DNA from: Microbacteriaceae bacterium
Lineage (GTDB): Bacteria; Actinomycetota; Actinomycetes; Actinomycetales; Microbacteriaceae
Assembly: GCA_025465095.1 (NCBI GenBank)
Contig: JAODME010000018.1
Span: forward strand, 1 to 59,698
Direction: 5' to 3'
DNA: 59,698 bases
The notes below the pieces were generated by a model. The model saw only the letters and a program-made list of their open reading frames with translations, searched no databases and was not told where the DNA came from. A program made the translations under genes and the position numbers. The number at the start of each line of letters is the position of its first letter. The stretch's first letter is position 1. Below are positions 1 through 9,515 of the stretch, in pieces.

Positions 1-330
1 GTAGGTGAGCACGACCGCCATCTGCAGGATCGTCTTGACCCGGTTGCGAATCTGCTCGGCCGTCGCGCCCGCGAAGGTTTCGGCGCAGTCGCCGCCCTGG
101 AGAACGAAGGCCTTGCCGGACGCCGCGCTCGCGAGCCTCTCCCGGAGGATGTCCACCTCGCCGGCGAACACGAGCGGGGGCAGTGCGGCGATCTCAGCAG
201 ACGCCGCGCCGACGGCATCCGCGTCGGGCCAGGCTGGCTGCTGCTTGATCGGGAGGGTCCGCCAATAGTCGAGCCCCGCAACGACCGAGGGGTCAGGGAG
301 CACGACTGTATCTTCGGTCGGATGGGCCAC
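1..330 (-). CDS. aroG: class II DAHP synthase (3-deoxy-7-phosphoheptulonate synthase), N-terminal part
   Basis: This enzyme condenses phosphoenolpyruvate and erythrose 4-phosphate in the first step of the shikimate pathway. Only the first 110 residues lie in the window; the rest runs off the left edge. The visible part has the class II signature QGGDCAETF at residues 78-86, whose Cys82 is the metal-binding cysteine in this family, and then the RNRVKTILQM helix. The start is GTG at 330, with a GAGGA ribosome site a few bases upstream. It heads away from the acyltransferase gene on the same strand. Class II DAHP synthase next to plsC and fadD15-type genes is a common actinobacterial arrangement. 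Confidence 0.95.
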   Translation of the reverse strand, partial: MAHPTEDTVVLPDPSVVAGLDYWRTLPIKQQPAWPDADAVGAASAEIAALPPLVFAGEVDILRERLASAASGKAFVLQGGDCAETFAGATAEQIRNRVKTILQMAVVLTY

Positions 331-455
331 TTTGTTTCCTCAATGCTGCCGTGCGGCGGAGTGCGCCGCGAATTATGAGATCGGACCGCCGCAGCGGCCC
401 CTCTACCCTATTGGCTCGGGGTCTTTCCATCGTTCGGCGCTGAGCCGCCGTCCGA

Positions 456-1145
456 TTAGCGCGTGAGCCTGCCGCGCTTCTCCTTTACTGAAGTCGCGTA
501 GACGTCTACATATTCCTGACCGCTCAGCCGACTGAGTTCGTACATGATCTCGTCAGTGATCGAGCGCAGGATGAAGCGATCCCCCTCCATGCCATGAAAC
601 CTCGAGAAATCGAGCGGCTCGCCTATCGCGATGCCAACTCGGCGCACCTTCGGCAGCCGCTTGCCGATCGGCATGACCTTCTCGGTGTCGATCATCGCGA
701 CGGGGATGACGGGCACATTGCCCTCCAATATCATCCGGGCGACCCCTGTGCGCCCGCGATACAGCTTGCCGTCAGGACTGCGGGTGCCCTCCGGATAGAT
801 GCCGAGCACCTCGCCGCGTGCGAGCACGCCGAGGCCGGTCAGCAGCGACGCCTCCGACGCCTTGCCTCCCGAACGGTCGATGGGCAGCATGCCGGCCGAC
901 TTGAGGAACGTGCGAATGAACCAGCCCTTCGGCCCGGTGCCGGTGTAGTAGTCGCTCTTCGCGAGAAAACTGATCTGGCGGTCGATCATGAGCGGCAGGA
1001 AGACGGAGTCGATGAAGGAAAGATGGTTGCTCGCCAAAATCGCGCCGCCCGACCTCGGGATGTTCTCGTGCCCGGTGACCCAGGGCCGGAACGCGGTCCG
1101 TACGATAGGACCGACGATCAGGTTCTTCATGAACCAGTAGAACAT
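456..1145 (-). CDS. 1-acyl-sn-glycerol-3-phosphate acyltransferase (PlsC-type)
   Basis: A 229-residue lysophospholipid acyltransferase, predicted to acylate lysophosphatidate or a related acceptor at the membrane. The HX4D catalytic motif is visible as NHLSFIDS (His41, Asp46) and the acceptor-binding EGTR motif is at 119-122. I chose the ATG at 1145. An in-frame extension reaches 1229, but it overlaps the end of the upstream glucokinase gene and its residues are not family-like. The gene follows glk by 28 bases on the same strand, so the two are probably co-transcribed. The exact acyl acceptor cannot be told from sequence. Confidence 0.9.
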   Translation of the reverse strand: MFYWFMKNLIVGPIVRTAFRPWVTGHENIPRSGGAILASNHLSFIDSVFLPLMIDRQISFLAKSDYYTGTGPKGWFIRTFLKSAGMLPIDRSGGKASEASLLTGLGVLARGEVLGIYPEGTRSPDGKLYRGRTGVARMILEGNVPVIPVAMIDTEKVMPIGKRLPKVRRVGIAIGEPLDFSRFHGMEGDRFILRSITDEIMYELSRLSGQEYVDVYATSVKEKRGRLTR

Positions 1146-1173
1146 TTGATCCGCCTCCGCCCGATTGCTTACT

Positions 1174-2118
1174 TTATCGCGATCGCAGGTGGTTGCGAGC
1201 GAGGTCCGCCGCGCCGACGACTCCGGCATGGTTGACGAGCTCGGCGATCACGAATTCCGGCTCCGGATGGTAGCCGCGCGCCGGCAAATGCGATAGGTAG
1301 GACTCTCGCACCGGTTCGAGCAGCAGTTCACCGGCACTCGCGACTCCCCCGCCGAAGACGAACAGCTGAGGATCCAGGATGACGCTCAGCGAGGCGCACG
1401 CCTGACCGAGCCAATGCCCGAGCTCACGAAGAGCGTGCAGGGCGCCGGGGTCTCCTGCCATTATCAACCGCCCGACGTCATCACCGGTGAGCAAGCCCTT
1501 CTGCTCCCGAACGCGGGCGAGCGCCTGCCCGATGCCGCCCACGTCCGCCATTTCGCCCGCCATGCGGAGCAGTGCCCGACCCGACCCGTATTGCTCGATG
1601 CAACCGCGCGCCCCACACCCGCAAGGCAGCCCGTCTGGCACGATCCTCATGTGGCCGAGCTCGGCGCCCGCGCCGAAGCCGCCGCGGAACAATTCACCGC
1701 GGGTGACGATCGCGCCCCCGACCCCCGTGCCGATGGTCAGCATCGTCATGTCACTGGTTCGCCGCCCGGCACCGAAGCGAAACTCGGCCCAGCCTGCCGC
1801 GTTCGCGTCGTTGTCGATCGTGATGTCGAGGGACAGCCGCTCGGTCAACCGATCGCGCAAAGGCTCGTCCCGCCAGGGGATGTTGGCGGTGTAGTACACG
1901 GTGGACTGCGCGGCGTCGATGAACCCGGGCGCGACGACACCGGCGGCCTGGACGTCGTGACCCTCCGAGAGTCCTTTGATCATCCGCACCACGGCTTCGA
2001 CGATCTCCTCGGAGTCGCTTGGGGTCGGCACCCGGTCATTTGCGATGATCTCGCCCGCCTCGGTGACCACGGCCCCCGCGATCTTGGTTCCGCCGATGTC
2101 GATGCCGATGGCGTCCAC
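1174..2118 (-). CDS. glk: ROK-family glucokinase
   Basis: A 314-residue cytoplasmic sugar kinase that phosphorylates glucose to glucose 6-phosphate. The ATP-binding DIGGTK motif is at residues 7-12 and the active-site region IDNDANAAG is near 101-109. The ROK zinc site is visible as ELGHM (His156) plus CGCGARGC (Cys166, Cys168, Cys173). The start is GTG at 2118. It lies upstream of the plsC-type gene and is divergent from the acyl-CoA synthetase gene across a 166-base spacer. ATP versus polyphosphate as phosphate donor cannot be decided here, though this is the ordinary actinobacterial Glk type rather than PpgK. Confidence 0.92.
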   Translation of the reverse strand: MDAIGIDIGGTKIAGAVVTEAGEIIANDRVPTPSDSEEIVEAVVRMIKGLSEGHDVQAAGVVAPGFIDAAQSTVYYTANIPWRDEPLRDRLTERLSLDITIDNDANAAGWAEFRFGAGRRTSDMTMLTIGTGVGGAIVTRGELFRGGFGAGAELGHMRIVPDGLPCGCGARGCIEQYGSGRALLRMAGEMADVGGIGQALARVREQKGLLTGDDVGRLIMAGDPGALHALRELGHWLGQACASLSVILDPQLFVFGGGVASAGELLLEPVRESYLSHLPARGYHPEPEFVIAELVNHAGVVGAADLARNHLRSR

Positions 2119-2284
2119 GCGCCCGCCTTCCCGCTCGCTGACGCATCCGCGACAGGGTCCAAGTGTGACCGATGCGGCACGAACTAGAGTCTAGAGAGAG
2201 TCGAAGCGGCGAGGTGCGGCCGGTGCCGTTATCAGGGCCGATAGACTCACCTTCAATTGCCGCGTCGGTACCGAAGGAGTTGCC
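2119..2284. promoter_or_regulatory. divergent promoter region glk / fadD
   Basis: A 166-base spacer between two divergent genes must hold both promoters. The only site I can point to is a good ribosome binding sequence, CGAAGGAG, ending 5 bases before the GTG at 2285. I see no convincing -35/-10 pair or dyad operator. Confidence 0.4.
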
Positions 2285-4108
2285 GTGAAAGAACACGACG
2301 TACCCGCCCTTGTCCCCGCAGACCCGAGCGCCAACGCGACGGACCTGCTGGTCGACAGGGTGCGGGAGACGCCCGATCTGCCCCTCTTCGCCCTGCCGGT
2401 CGCCGGCGGCTGGGAGGATGTCACAGCCGCCGAATTCCTCGCCCAGGTCGTGGCGCTCGCCAAAGGCTTCGTCGTATCCGGAGTCCAGCCGGGCGACAAG
2501 ATCGGGCTCATGTGCAAGACCCGATACGAGTGGACGCTCGTCGACTTCGCCACCTGGTTCGCGGGAGCCCTGCTCGTCCCGGTATACGAGACCTCTTCTC
2601 CCAGCCAGCTGCAGTGGAACATGATCGATTCCGGTGCCACCGCGATGATCACGGAGACGCCAGACCATTTCGCCCGCTTCGACGAGGTGCGCGCCGATCT
2701 CCCCCTCATCGCGAACACTTGGCAGATCGACCTCGGCGACCTCGACAAGCTTGCTGCCAAGGGTGTCGACGTCCCGGATGAGGAGATCGAGCGACGCCGT
2801 AATCTCGCCGACGGCGCCGACATGGCAACGCTCATCTATACCTCCGGCACGACGGGCAGGCCGAAGGGTTGCGTCCTGACTCATTCGAACTTCGTCGAAC
2901 TGGCCCGCAACGCACAGAAGGCCGTGCCGGAGGTCGTACATCCCGGAGCTACGACGCTTCTGTTCATCACCACCGCCCACATCTTCGCGCGATTCATCGC
3001 GATACTGGCGGTGCACGGCGGAGTGAAAGTCGGACACCAGCCCGACACCAAGCAGTTACTGCCGTCACTCGGCACGTTCAAGCCCACCTTCCTCCTCGCC
3101 GTACCGCGCGTCTTCGAGAAGGTGTACAACTCCTCCGAGCAGAAGGCGGAGGCCGGTGGCAAGGGCAAGATATTCCGTGCGGCGGCCGATGTCGCGGTCG
3201 CCCATTCGAAGGCTGTGGATGCTGGCAGCGTGCCGCTCTCCTTGAAGGTGAAATTCGCCCTGTTCGATCGGCTTGTCTTCACCAAGATCCGCAAGGCGAT
3301 GGGTGGCAACGTCAAGTACGCCGTCTCGGGGTCGGCGCCGCTTGGTCTTCGCCTTGGACACTTCTACCGCAGCCTCGGCATCACGATCCTCGAGGGGTAC
3401 GGCCTCACCGAGACGACGGCGCCAGTCTCAATCAACCGGGTCTCGAACTTCAAGATCGGCAAGGTCGGGCCGCCGCTTCCTGGCTGCTCGGTACGCATCG
3501 CCCCCGACGGAGAGATTCAGGCGAAGGGCATCAACATCTTCGACGGCTACTGGAGGAACGAGGCCGCGACGACCGAGGTCTTCGACGGCGACTGGTTCAA
3601 GACCGGTGACATCGGGGAGATCGACGACGAGGGTTATCTCGAGATCACCGGGCGCAAGAAGGAGATCATCGTCACCGCCGGAGGCAAAAACGTCGCCCCT
3701 GCCGCTCTCGAGGACCCCATCCGCGCCAACCCGATCATCGGGCAGGTCATCGTCGTGGGCGACCAGAAACCGTTCATCTCGGCACTCGTGACGCTCGACG
3801 AAGAGATGCTGCCCGTCTGGCTGCACAACAACGGGGAAGACGCAAGCCAGGGAACCGCGGCAGCCGCCAGGAACCCGAAGGTGCTCGCCGAGATCCAACG
3901 CGCTGTAGATGCCGCGAACGCGGAGGTCTCGAGGGCTGAGTCGATCCGCAAGTTCGTGGTGCTCGACCATGAGCTCACCGAGGCGAGCGGCCATTTGACA
4001 CCCAAGCTGAGCATCAAGCGCAGCGTGATCCTTCAGGACTTCGCCGAAGTCATCGAGGGGATGTATGTAAGCACTCCGGTCACCGAGGGCAACGCGATCG
4101 TCGGCTGA
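2285..4108 (+). CDS. fadD: long-chain fatty-acid--CoA ligase (FadD15-like)
   Basis: A 607-residue AMP-forming acyl-CoA synthetase. It activates fatty acids through an acyl-adenylate intermediate for lipid remodelling or beta-oxidation. The AMP-binding P-loop YTSGTTGRPKG is near residue 185, GYGLTETTAP near 371, and the FKTGDIGEID/GRKKEII hinge region near 440-465. The start is GTG at 2285 with a strong ribosome site. Its length and lack of a membrane anchor fit the FadD15 group of actinobacteria. It converges on the peptide deformylase gene with a 40-base gap. Confidence 0.93.
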   Translation: MKEHDVPALVPADPSANATDLLVDRVRETPDLPLFALPVAGGWEDVTAAEFLAQVVALAKGFVVSGVQPGDKIGLMCKTRYEWTLVDFATWFAGALLVPVYETSSPSQLQWNMIDSGATAMITETPDHFARFDEVRADLPLIANTWQIDLGDLDKLAAKGVDVPDEEIERRRNLADGADMATLIYTSGTTGRPKGCVLTHSNFVELARNAQKAVPEVVHPGATTLLFITTAHIFARFIAILAVHGGVKVGHQPDTKQLLPSLGTFKPTFLLAVPRVFEKVYNSSEQKAEAGGKGKIFRAAADVAVAHSKAVDAGSVPLSLKVKFALFDRLVFTKIRKAMGGNVKYAVSGSAPLGLRLGHFYRSLGITILEGYGLTETTAPVSINRVSNFKIGKVGPPLPGCSVRIAPDGEIQAKGINIFDGYWRNEAATTEVFDGDWFKTGDIGEIDDEGYLEITGRKKEIIVTAGGKNVAPAALEDPIRANPIIGQVIVVGDQKPFISALVTLDEEMLPVWLHNNGEDASQGTAAAARNPKVLAEIQRAVDAANAEVSRAESIRKFVVLDHELTEASGHLTPKLSIKRSVILQDFAEVIEGMYVSTPVTEGNAIVG

Positions 4109-4148
4109 GCCGGGCTCAGTGGGGCCCATGCTGGTGCAGCGAGAGCGC

Positions 4149-4640
4149 CTAAAACCAGTCAGACTCGCGAATTCGTCGCATCGCCTCGCGCCGGGTCTCC
4201 TTGTCGAGCCCCTCGATGTAGAGCTTTCCGTCAAGGTGATCCGTCTCGTGCTGCAGCGCCTGCGCCATGAGACCGTCGCCGCTCAACTCGACCGGCTCTC
4301 CTGCGAGGTCGACTCCCGTGACCCTGGCGAACGGAAAGCGCAGTCGCGGAAAGTAGAAGCCGGGCACCGAGAGGCATCCCTCCTCGACCGGCTCCGGCTC
4401 GCCACGTAGCTCCACGAGCACTGGATTGATGATGTATCCCACCTCCCCGTCGACGTTGTAGCTGAATGCGCGCAGGTTGACCCCGATCTGGCAGGCGGCC
4501 ACGCCCGCGCGCCCGGGTACCCGCACGCTGTCGAGCAGGTCGTCGATGAGTCCTCGGAGATTCTGATCGCCGGGGCGGATCGGGTCGGACACGGTCTTCA
4601 GCACCGGGTCGCCGAAGATCCGGATCTGTCTCTCGGTCAT
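4149..4640 (-). CDS. def: peptide deformylase
   Basis: A 163-residue metalloenzyme that removes the formyl group from nascent proteins. All three motifs are present. Motif 1 is GRAGVAACQ at 43-51, a variant of GxGxAAxQ common in actinobacterial paralogues. Motif 2 is EGCLS with metal ligand Cys89. Motif 3 is QHETDHLDG with His131, Glu132 and His135. It starts at ATG 4640, 13 bases after the end of the upstream MinD-like gene, so the two are probably one operon. Confidence 0.96.
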   Translation of the reverse strand: MTERQIRIFGDPVLKTVSDPIRPGDQNLRGLIDDLLDSVRVPGRAGVAACQIGVNLRAFSYNVDGEVGYIINPVLVELRGEPEPVEEGCLSVPGFYFPRLRFPFARVTGVDLAGEPVELSGDGLMAQALQHETDHLDGKLYIEGLDKETRREAMRRIRESDWF

Positions 4641-4653
4641 CTGGCCGTGTTCC

Positions 4654-5976
4654 TCAATCGGTCCTGCCAGCAGGCAGACCGTCCACCACGTGCGCGGCGA
4701 GGATGCGGGCGGCGCTCCTGGTCAGCGGCTTCAACTCCCGGTACTTCACCACCGAGCCTGCGGCGAGCTGCGGGTCATAGGGGATGCGCACGAGTTCGCG
4801 CACGCGGGACCTGAAATGAGCCTCGATCTCATCGAGATTGACCAGATTTGTACCCTGTGTCGCCGTGTTCAACGCGACCACGGAGTTGCGCACCAGGTCG
4901 CCGTATCCGTTTGCCTCGAGCCAGGTGAGGGTCTCGGACGCCAGCCGCGCCTCGTCAACGCTGCCTCCGGAGACGATGACCACGGAGTCGGCCCGCTGGA
5001 GGGTAGCCCGCATTACGGAGTGCACGATGCCCGTGCCGCAATCCGTGAGCGCGATCGAGTAGAAGCGAGCACACAGGTTGGCGACGACGTTGTAGTCGTC
5101 CTCGTCGAACGCCTCGGACAGCAGCGGGTCGCTGTCGGATGCGAGGACGTCGAGTCGTGTCTCGTCGCGCGACACGAGGTGGGTGAAGTCACTGAAGCTC
5201 GAGACCGACGCCACTCGGGTGACGACGTCACGCACGGTCGACCTGGTCTGCTTGCTGATCCGCTCAGCGAGAGTGCCGCGATCGGGATTGGCGTCGATTG
5301 CGATGACCCGGTCTTCGCGTACATCCGCCAACGCCATCCCGAGCAGGGTGGTGACCGTCGTCTTTCCCACCCCTCCCTTGCGGGTGAGCACCGGGACGAA
5401 GCGCGTTCCTCCCTCGAACTGCTTTTGAATGCGCAGGTCAATCGCCTTGCGCTCCCGCACCGCTGCGGAGTCGCCGAGGTTGATCCTGCCGGACGTCGCC
5501 GAGTAGACGAAGCCGCTCCACGCGCCCTCGGGACGCCGCTGCGCCCTGCCACTGCCGAGCAGCCGCTCTGCGGTGAGCATCGCGGCAGGTTCCGGCGTGT
5601 TCGCCGGCTCCCCTCGAAGTCGGCCCCGGCGGCTGTAGGTTGTCTCGGTGAACTCCTCAGACTCGGCCGGCGGGAGGGCGATCACCTCGACGGAGGTCGT
5701 CGCGGGGTGCACGACACCGAAGGCGCCTGGGTTTACGGTCACCTCGTCGATCGACACGGCGAGCTCATCGTCGGGCACGGAATGCACGGGCGCGGGCAGC
5801 GCAACGGTAATGGTGAGACTCTCCCGAATCGCCGTCGCGAGTTCGCCGTCGTTCGTTCCGGCCGCAGATTCCGCGACTTCACGGCCGGACGGGTCGCCGT
5901 CGTCTCGCTCGTCCGGGATGTCGTCCGTTTCATCGGGGAATTGCTCGGCCCCGCCACGCTCGGCTCTGTTGACCAC
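4654..5976 (-). CDS. MinD/ParA-like ATPase with long disordered N-terminus
   Basis: A 440-residue P-loop ATPase of the ParA/MinD superfamily. The deviant Walker A KGGVGKTT lies at about 200-207, followed by a DANPDRGTL switch. The first 190 residues are rich in Asp, Glu, Pro and Thr and look disordered. I chose GTG at 5976, which has a GAAGG site upstream; a TTG at 5997 is also in frame. Related proteins in Gram-positive bacteria are annotated as chromosome-partitioning or type VII-secretion-associated ATPases. No ParB or ESX gene is nearby, so the role here is unknown. Confidence 0.8.
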   Translation of the reverse strand: MVNRAERGGAEQFPDETDDIPDERDDGDPSGREVAESAAGTNDGELATAIRESLTITVALPAPVHSVPDDELAVSIDEVTVNPGAFGVVHPATTSVEVIALPPAESEEFTETTYSRRGRLRGEPANTPEPAAMLTAERLLGSGRAQRRPEGAWSGFVYSATSGRINLGDSAAVRERKAIDLRIQKQFEGGTRFVPVLTRKGGVGKTTVTTLLGMALADVREDRVIAIDANPDRGTLAERISKQTRSTVRDVVTRVASVSSFSDFTHLVSRDETRLDVLASDSDPLLSEAFDEDDYNVVANLCARFYSIALTDCGTGIVHSVMRATLQRADSVVIVSGGSVDEARLASETLTWLEANGYGDLVRNSVVALNTATQGTNLVNLDEIEAHFRSRVRELVRIPYDPQLAAGSVVKYRELKPLTRSAARILAAHVVDGLPAGRTD

Positions 5977-6035
5977 AGCACCTTCACCTTTCGACAACCC
6001 CGGATCCCGCAGTTTACCCTGCTCCCAGCCGCCGT

Positions 6036-9000
6036 TCAGCGAGGTTCAATCTCGACAAGGAGGTCACCGGCATCCACCTGCTGAGTCGCCGACACCGCGA
6101 GGCGCTTCACCGTTCCGGCGACCGGCGCCGTGATGGCGGCCTCCATCTTCATTGCCTCGATGGACGCGACGCTCTGGCCTGCGAGAACAGTCGCCCCTTC
6201 CGCAACCTGCAGGGTCACGACGCCGGAGAACGGCGCGGCAATGTGGCCCGGCCGCGTGGCATCCGCCTTCTCTGCCGCCTTCGTGTCGACCCGGATGCTG
6301 CGGTCGCGCACGAACACCGGTCGGAGCTGTCCGTTGAGGGTGGTCATGACGGTGCGCATGCCCTTTTCGTCAGCGTCGCCTATCGCCTCGAGCCCGACGA
6401 ACAGGCTCACACCCTTGCTGATCTCGACGACGTGCTCCTGGCCCTGCCGGAGCCCGTACAGGTAGTCGGTCGTATCGAGCACAGACAGGTCACCGTACAG
6501 CTCACGCACCTGCTCGAACTGCTTCGCAGGGCCGGGAAAGAGCAACCGGTTGAGGGTTGCGCGGCGCTCGAAGGAGCTTCCGGTGAGCGCGATGTGATCC
6601 TCGGGACCGATCTCGGTCACGCCGATCTTCGGCGTGCGCCCCGCGAGTACCTTGGACCGAAACGGCTCCGGCCATCCGCCCGGCAGGTCGCCGAGCTCGC
6701 CAGCCATGAACCCGATGACCGAGTCGGGGATGTCGTACTTGTGCGGGTTCTCTTCGAAGTCGGCCGGATCGGCGTTGGCGGCGGCGAGGGCGAGGGCGAG
6801 GTCGCCGACGACCTTCGACGACGGGGTGACCTTCGGGGGGCGACCCAGGATGCGGTTCGCGGCCGCGTACCAGTCCTCGACCTTCTCGAACTGGTCGCCG
6901 AGACCGAGCGCGATCGCCTGCTGACGCAGGTTCGAGAGCTGCCCGCCGGGAATCTCATGCCGGTAGACACGGCCGGTCGGCCCGGGGAGACCCGATTCGA
7001 AGGGACCGTACACGGCGCGCACGGCCTCCCAATAGGGCTCGAGATCAGACACCGCCTGCAGTGAGAGGCCCGTGTCCCGCTCGGTGTGGGCGAGCGCCGC
7101 GACGAGAGCGGATGCCGACGGCTGGCTCGTCGTGCCGGCCATCGGTGCGCTCGCCACGTCCACAGCGTCTGCTCCCGCCCGGCTGGCTGCCAGGAGCGTC
7201 GCTAGCTGACCTCCTGCCGTGTCGTGGGTGTGCACGTGAACAGGAAGTTCGAACCGGTCCCGCAGCGCCGTCACGAGCTTCTCCGCAGCGCTCGCGCGCA
7301 ACAACCCCGCCATGTCCTTGATCGCAAGCACATGCGCGCCGGACTCGACGATCTGCTCAGCGAGTCTCAGGTAGTAGTCGAGCGTATACAACGTCTCGCC
7401 CGGGTCGAGGAGGTCGCCGGTGTAGCACACGGCGACCTCCGCGACCGCTGTTCCCGTCTCGAGTACCGAATCGATTGCGGGACGCATCTGGGAAACGTCG
7501 TTGAGGGCGTCGAAGATGCGGAAGATATCGACGCCTGTCGCGGAGGCCTCGCGCACGAAGGCATCCGTCACCTCCGTCGGGTATGGCGTGTAGCCGACTG
7601 TGTTCCGCCCGCGTAACAGCATCTGGATGGCGATGTTCGGCAGGGCCTCCCGCATGGTGGCGAGGCGCTCCCATGGGTCCTCGCCGAGGAAACGGAGGGC
7701 GACGTCGTAGGTAGCGCCTCCCCACGCCTCGATGGACAGCAACTCCGGCGTGAGTCGCGCGACGTGCGGGATGACCGCGGCAAGGTCCCTCGTGCGCACC
7801 CGGGTCGCGAGCAGGGACTGGTGAGCGTCGCGGAAGGTGGTGTCGGTGACCGCGAGGGCCGTCTGCGCGCGCAGCGCCGCAGCGAAACGGGTCGGCCCAA
7901 GTTCGAGCAGCCGCTGCCGCGAGCCGGCGGGAGCAGGCGTGCTGAGATCCACCTCCGGGAGCTTGACCGCCGGGTTGGCCGCACCCGAACCGTCGCCGTT
8001 CGGGTGATTGACGGTCACATCGGTGAGCCAGTTGAGGATCCTCGTTCCCCTGTCTTTCGACACGTTCGACTTCACGAGGTTCGGACGCTCGTCGATGAAC
8101 GATGTGCTGAGGTCCCCGGCGTTGAACTCGGGGTCGTCGAGCACGGCCTGCAGGAACGGGATATTGGTGGCGACGCCGCGGATGCGGAACTCCGCCAGTC
8201 CCCGCCTGGCCCTGGCGACCGCCGCCGCGAAATCGCGACCGCGGCAGGTCATCTTCACGAGCATCGAGTCGAAGTGCGGGCTGATCTGGGTGCCCGGCGC
8301 GATCGTTCCACCGTCGAGCCGGATGCCGCCGCCGCCGGGCGACCGGTAGGTCGTGAGCTTTCCGGTGTCGGGTCGGAAGCCAGCGGTCGGGTCCTCCGTC
8401 GTGATGCGGCACTGCAGGGCGGCGCCGCGCAGCCGAATGTCGCCCTGCTGGAGCCCGAGTTCAGCCAGCGATTGGCCGAAGGCGATGCGCATCTGCGCCT
8501 GAACGAGGTCGACATCCGTCACCTCCTCCGTCACGGTGTGCTCGACCTGGATGCGGGGGTTCATCTCGATGAACACGTGCTGGCCGGCCCGCTCCCCCGC
8601 GGTGTCCAGCAGGAACTCGACGGTGCCGGCGTTCACGTAGCCGATCGACTTCGCGAACGCGATGGCGTCTCGGTACATCGCCTGACGGATCGACTCGTCG
8701 AGATTCGGTGCCGGAGCGATCTCGATCACCTTCTGGTGGCGGCGCTGGACAGAGCAGTCCCGCTCGAACAGGTGCACGGTCTCCCCGGCGGAGTCTGCGA
8801 GAATCTGCACCTCGATGTGGCGGGGCCGCACCACTGCCTGCTCGAGGAACATGGTCGCGTCGCCGAACGCGCTGTCCGCTTCGCGCATGGCCTCCTCGAG
8901 GGCGGGACGGAGCTCCTCCATGGTGGCCACCCGTCGCATTCCTCGTCCGCCGCCGCCTGCGACAGCCTTCGCGAAGATCGGAAAGCCGATCGCCTCGGCT

Positions 9001-9440
9001 CCCGCCAGGAGTTCCTCGAGGTCGCGGGAGGCCGGCGTCGACTTCAGCACGGGCACGCCCGCGCTGATCGCATGCTCCTTCGCGGTCACCTTGTTGCCCG
9101 CCATCTCGAGCACGTGTTGGCCGGGCCCGATGAAGGTGATTCCGGCCGCCGCAGCCGCGCTCGCCAGTTCGGGGTTCTCGGAGAGAAAGCCGTAACCGGG
9201 GTAGATCGCGTCGGCCCCGCACTCGAGGGCTACGCGGATTATCTCCGCGACGTCGAGGTAGGCGCGCACCGGATGTCCTGGTGTGCCTATCTGGTAGGCC
9301 TCGTCGGCCTTGAGTCGATGCAGGGAATTGCGATCCTCGTACGGGAACACGGCGACAGTCGCCGCCCCGAGTTCGTACGCGGCACGAAAGGCCCTGATTG
9401 CTATTTCCCCGCGGTTCGCGACGAGAATCTTCCTGAACAT
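6036..9440 (-). CDS. pyc: pyruvate carboxylase
   Basis: A 1134-residue single-chain biotin enzyme that carboxylates pyruvate to oxaloacetate, the anaplerotic feed to the TCA cycle. Domain order is biotin carboxylase (about 1-460, with FIEMNPRIQVEHTVTEEVT), carboxyltransferase (about 530-830, opening with DTTFRDAHQSLLATR), the conserved carboxylase/OADA region, and a C-terminal biotinyl domain with EAMKM, the biotinylated Lys at about 1098. It starts at ATG 9440 with AGGGG upstream; the codon before it is TTG. Full length, no damage seen. It is divergent from the parA gene at 9516. Confidence 0.97.
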   Translation of the reverse strand: MFRKILVANRGEIAIRAFRAAYELGAATVAVFPYEDRNSLHRLKADEAYQIGTPGHPVRAYLDVAEIIRVALECGADAIYPGYGFLSENPELASAAAAAGITFIGPGQHVLEMAGNKVTAKEHAISAGVPVLKSTPASRDLEELLAGAEAIGFPIFAKAVAGGGGRGMRRVATMEELRPALEEAMREADSAFGDATMFLEQAVVRPRHIEVQILADSAGETVHLFERDCSVQRRHQKVIEIAPAPNLDESIRQAMYRDAIAFAKSIGYVNAGTVEFLLDTAGERAGQHVFIEMNPRIQVEHTVTEEVTDVDLVQAQMRIAFGQSLAELGLQQGDIRLRGAALQCRITTEDPTAGFRPDTGKLTTYRSPGGGGIRLDGGTIAPGTQISPHFDSMLVKMTCRGRDFAAAVARARRGLAEFRIRGVATNIPFLQAVLDDPEFNAGDLSTSFIDERPNLVKSNVSKDRGTRILNWLTDVTVNHPNGDGSGAANPAVKLPEVDLSTPAPAGSRQRLLELGPTRFAAALRAQTALAVTDTTFRDAHQSLLATRVRTRDLAAVIPHVARLTPELLSIEAWGGATYDVALRFLGEDPWERLATMREALPNIAIQMLLRGRNTVGYTPYPTEVTDAFVREASATGVDIFRIFDALNDVSQMRPAIDSVLETGTAVAEVAVCYTGDLLDPGETLYTLDYYLRLAEQIVESGAHVLAIKDMAGLLRASAAEKLVTALRDRFELPVHVHTHDTAGGQLATLLAASRAGADAVDVASAPMAGTTSQPSASALVAALAHTERDTGLSLQAVSDLEPYWEAVRAVYGPFESGLPGPTGRVYRHEIPGGQLSNLRQQAIALGLGDQFEKVEDWYAAANRILGRPPKVTPSSKVVGDLALALAAANADPADFEENPHKYDIPDSVIGFMAGELGDLPGGWPEPFRSKVLAGRTPKIGVTEIGPEDHIALTGSSFERRATLNRLLFPGPAKQFEQVRELYGDLSVLDTTDYLYGLRQGQEHVVEISKGVSLFVGLEAIGDADEKGMRTVMTTLNGQLRPVFVRDRSIRVDTKAAEKADATRPGHIAAPFSGVVTLQVAEGATVLAGQSVASIEAMKMEAAITAPVAGTVKRLAVSATQQVDAGDLLVEIEPR

Positions 9441-9515
9441 CAAGCCCCTTCGGTGGCGCCGACGGCTCGTCGACGGTTAGGTGCTTTAAGACTAGTGAAG
9501 GTATCGTTTCGTGTT

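Noticed and set aside
1146-1229. In-frame N-terminal extension of the acyltransferase
   Set aside because: It overlaps the glucokinase end and the residues are charged and unlike the family; ATG 1145 leads straight into the membrane-proximal helix.
7764-9515. Long plus-strand open frame running across the pyruvate carboxylase gene into the parA gene
   Set aside because: It is antisense to well-conserved pyc codons and has no family-like residues until the ParA P-loop; only 9516-10334 is kept.
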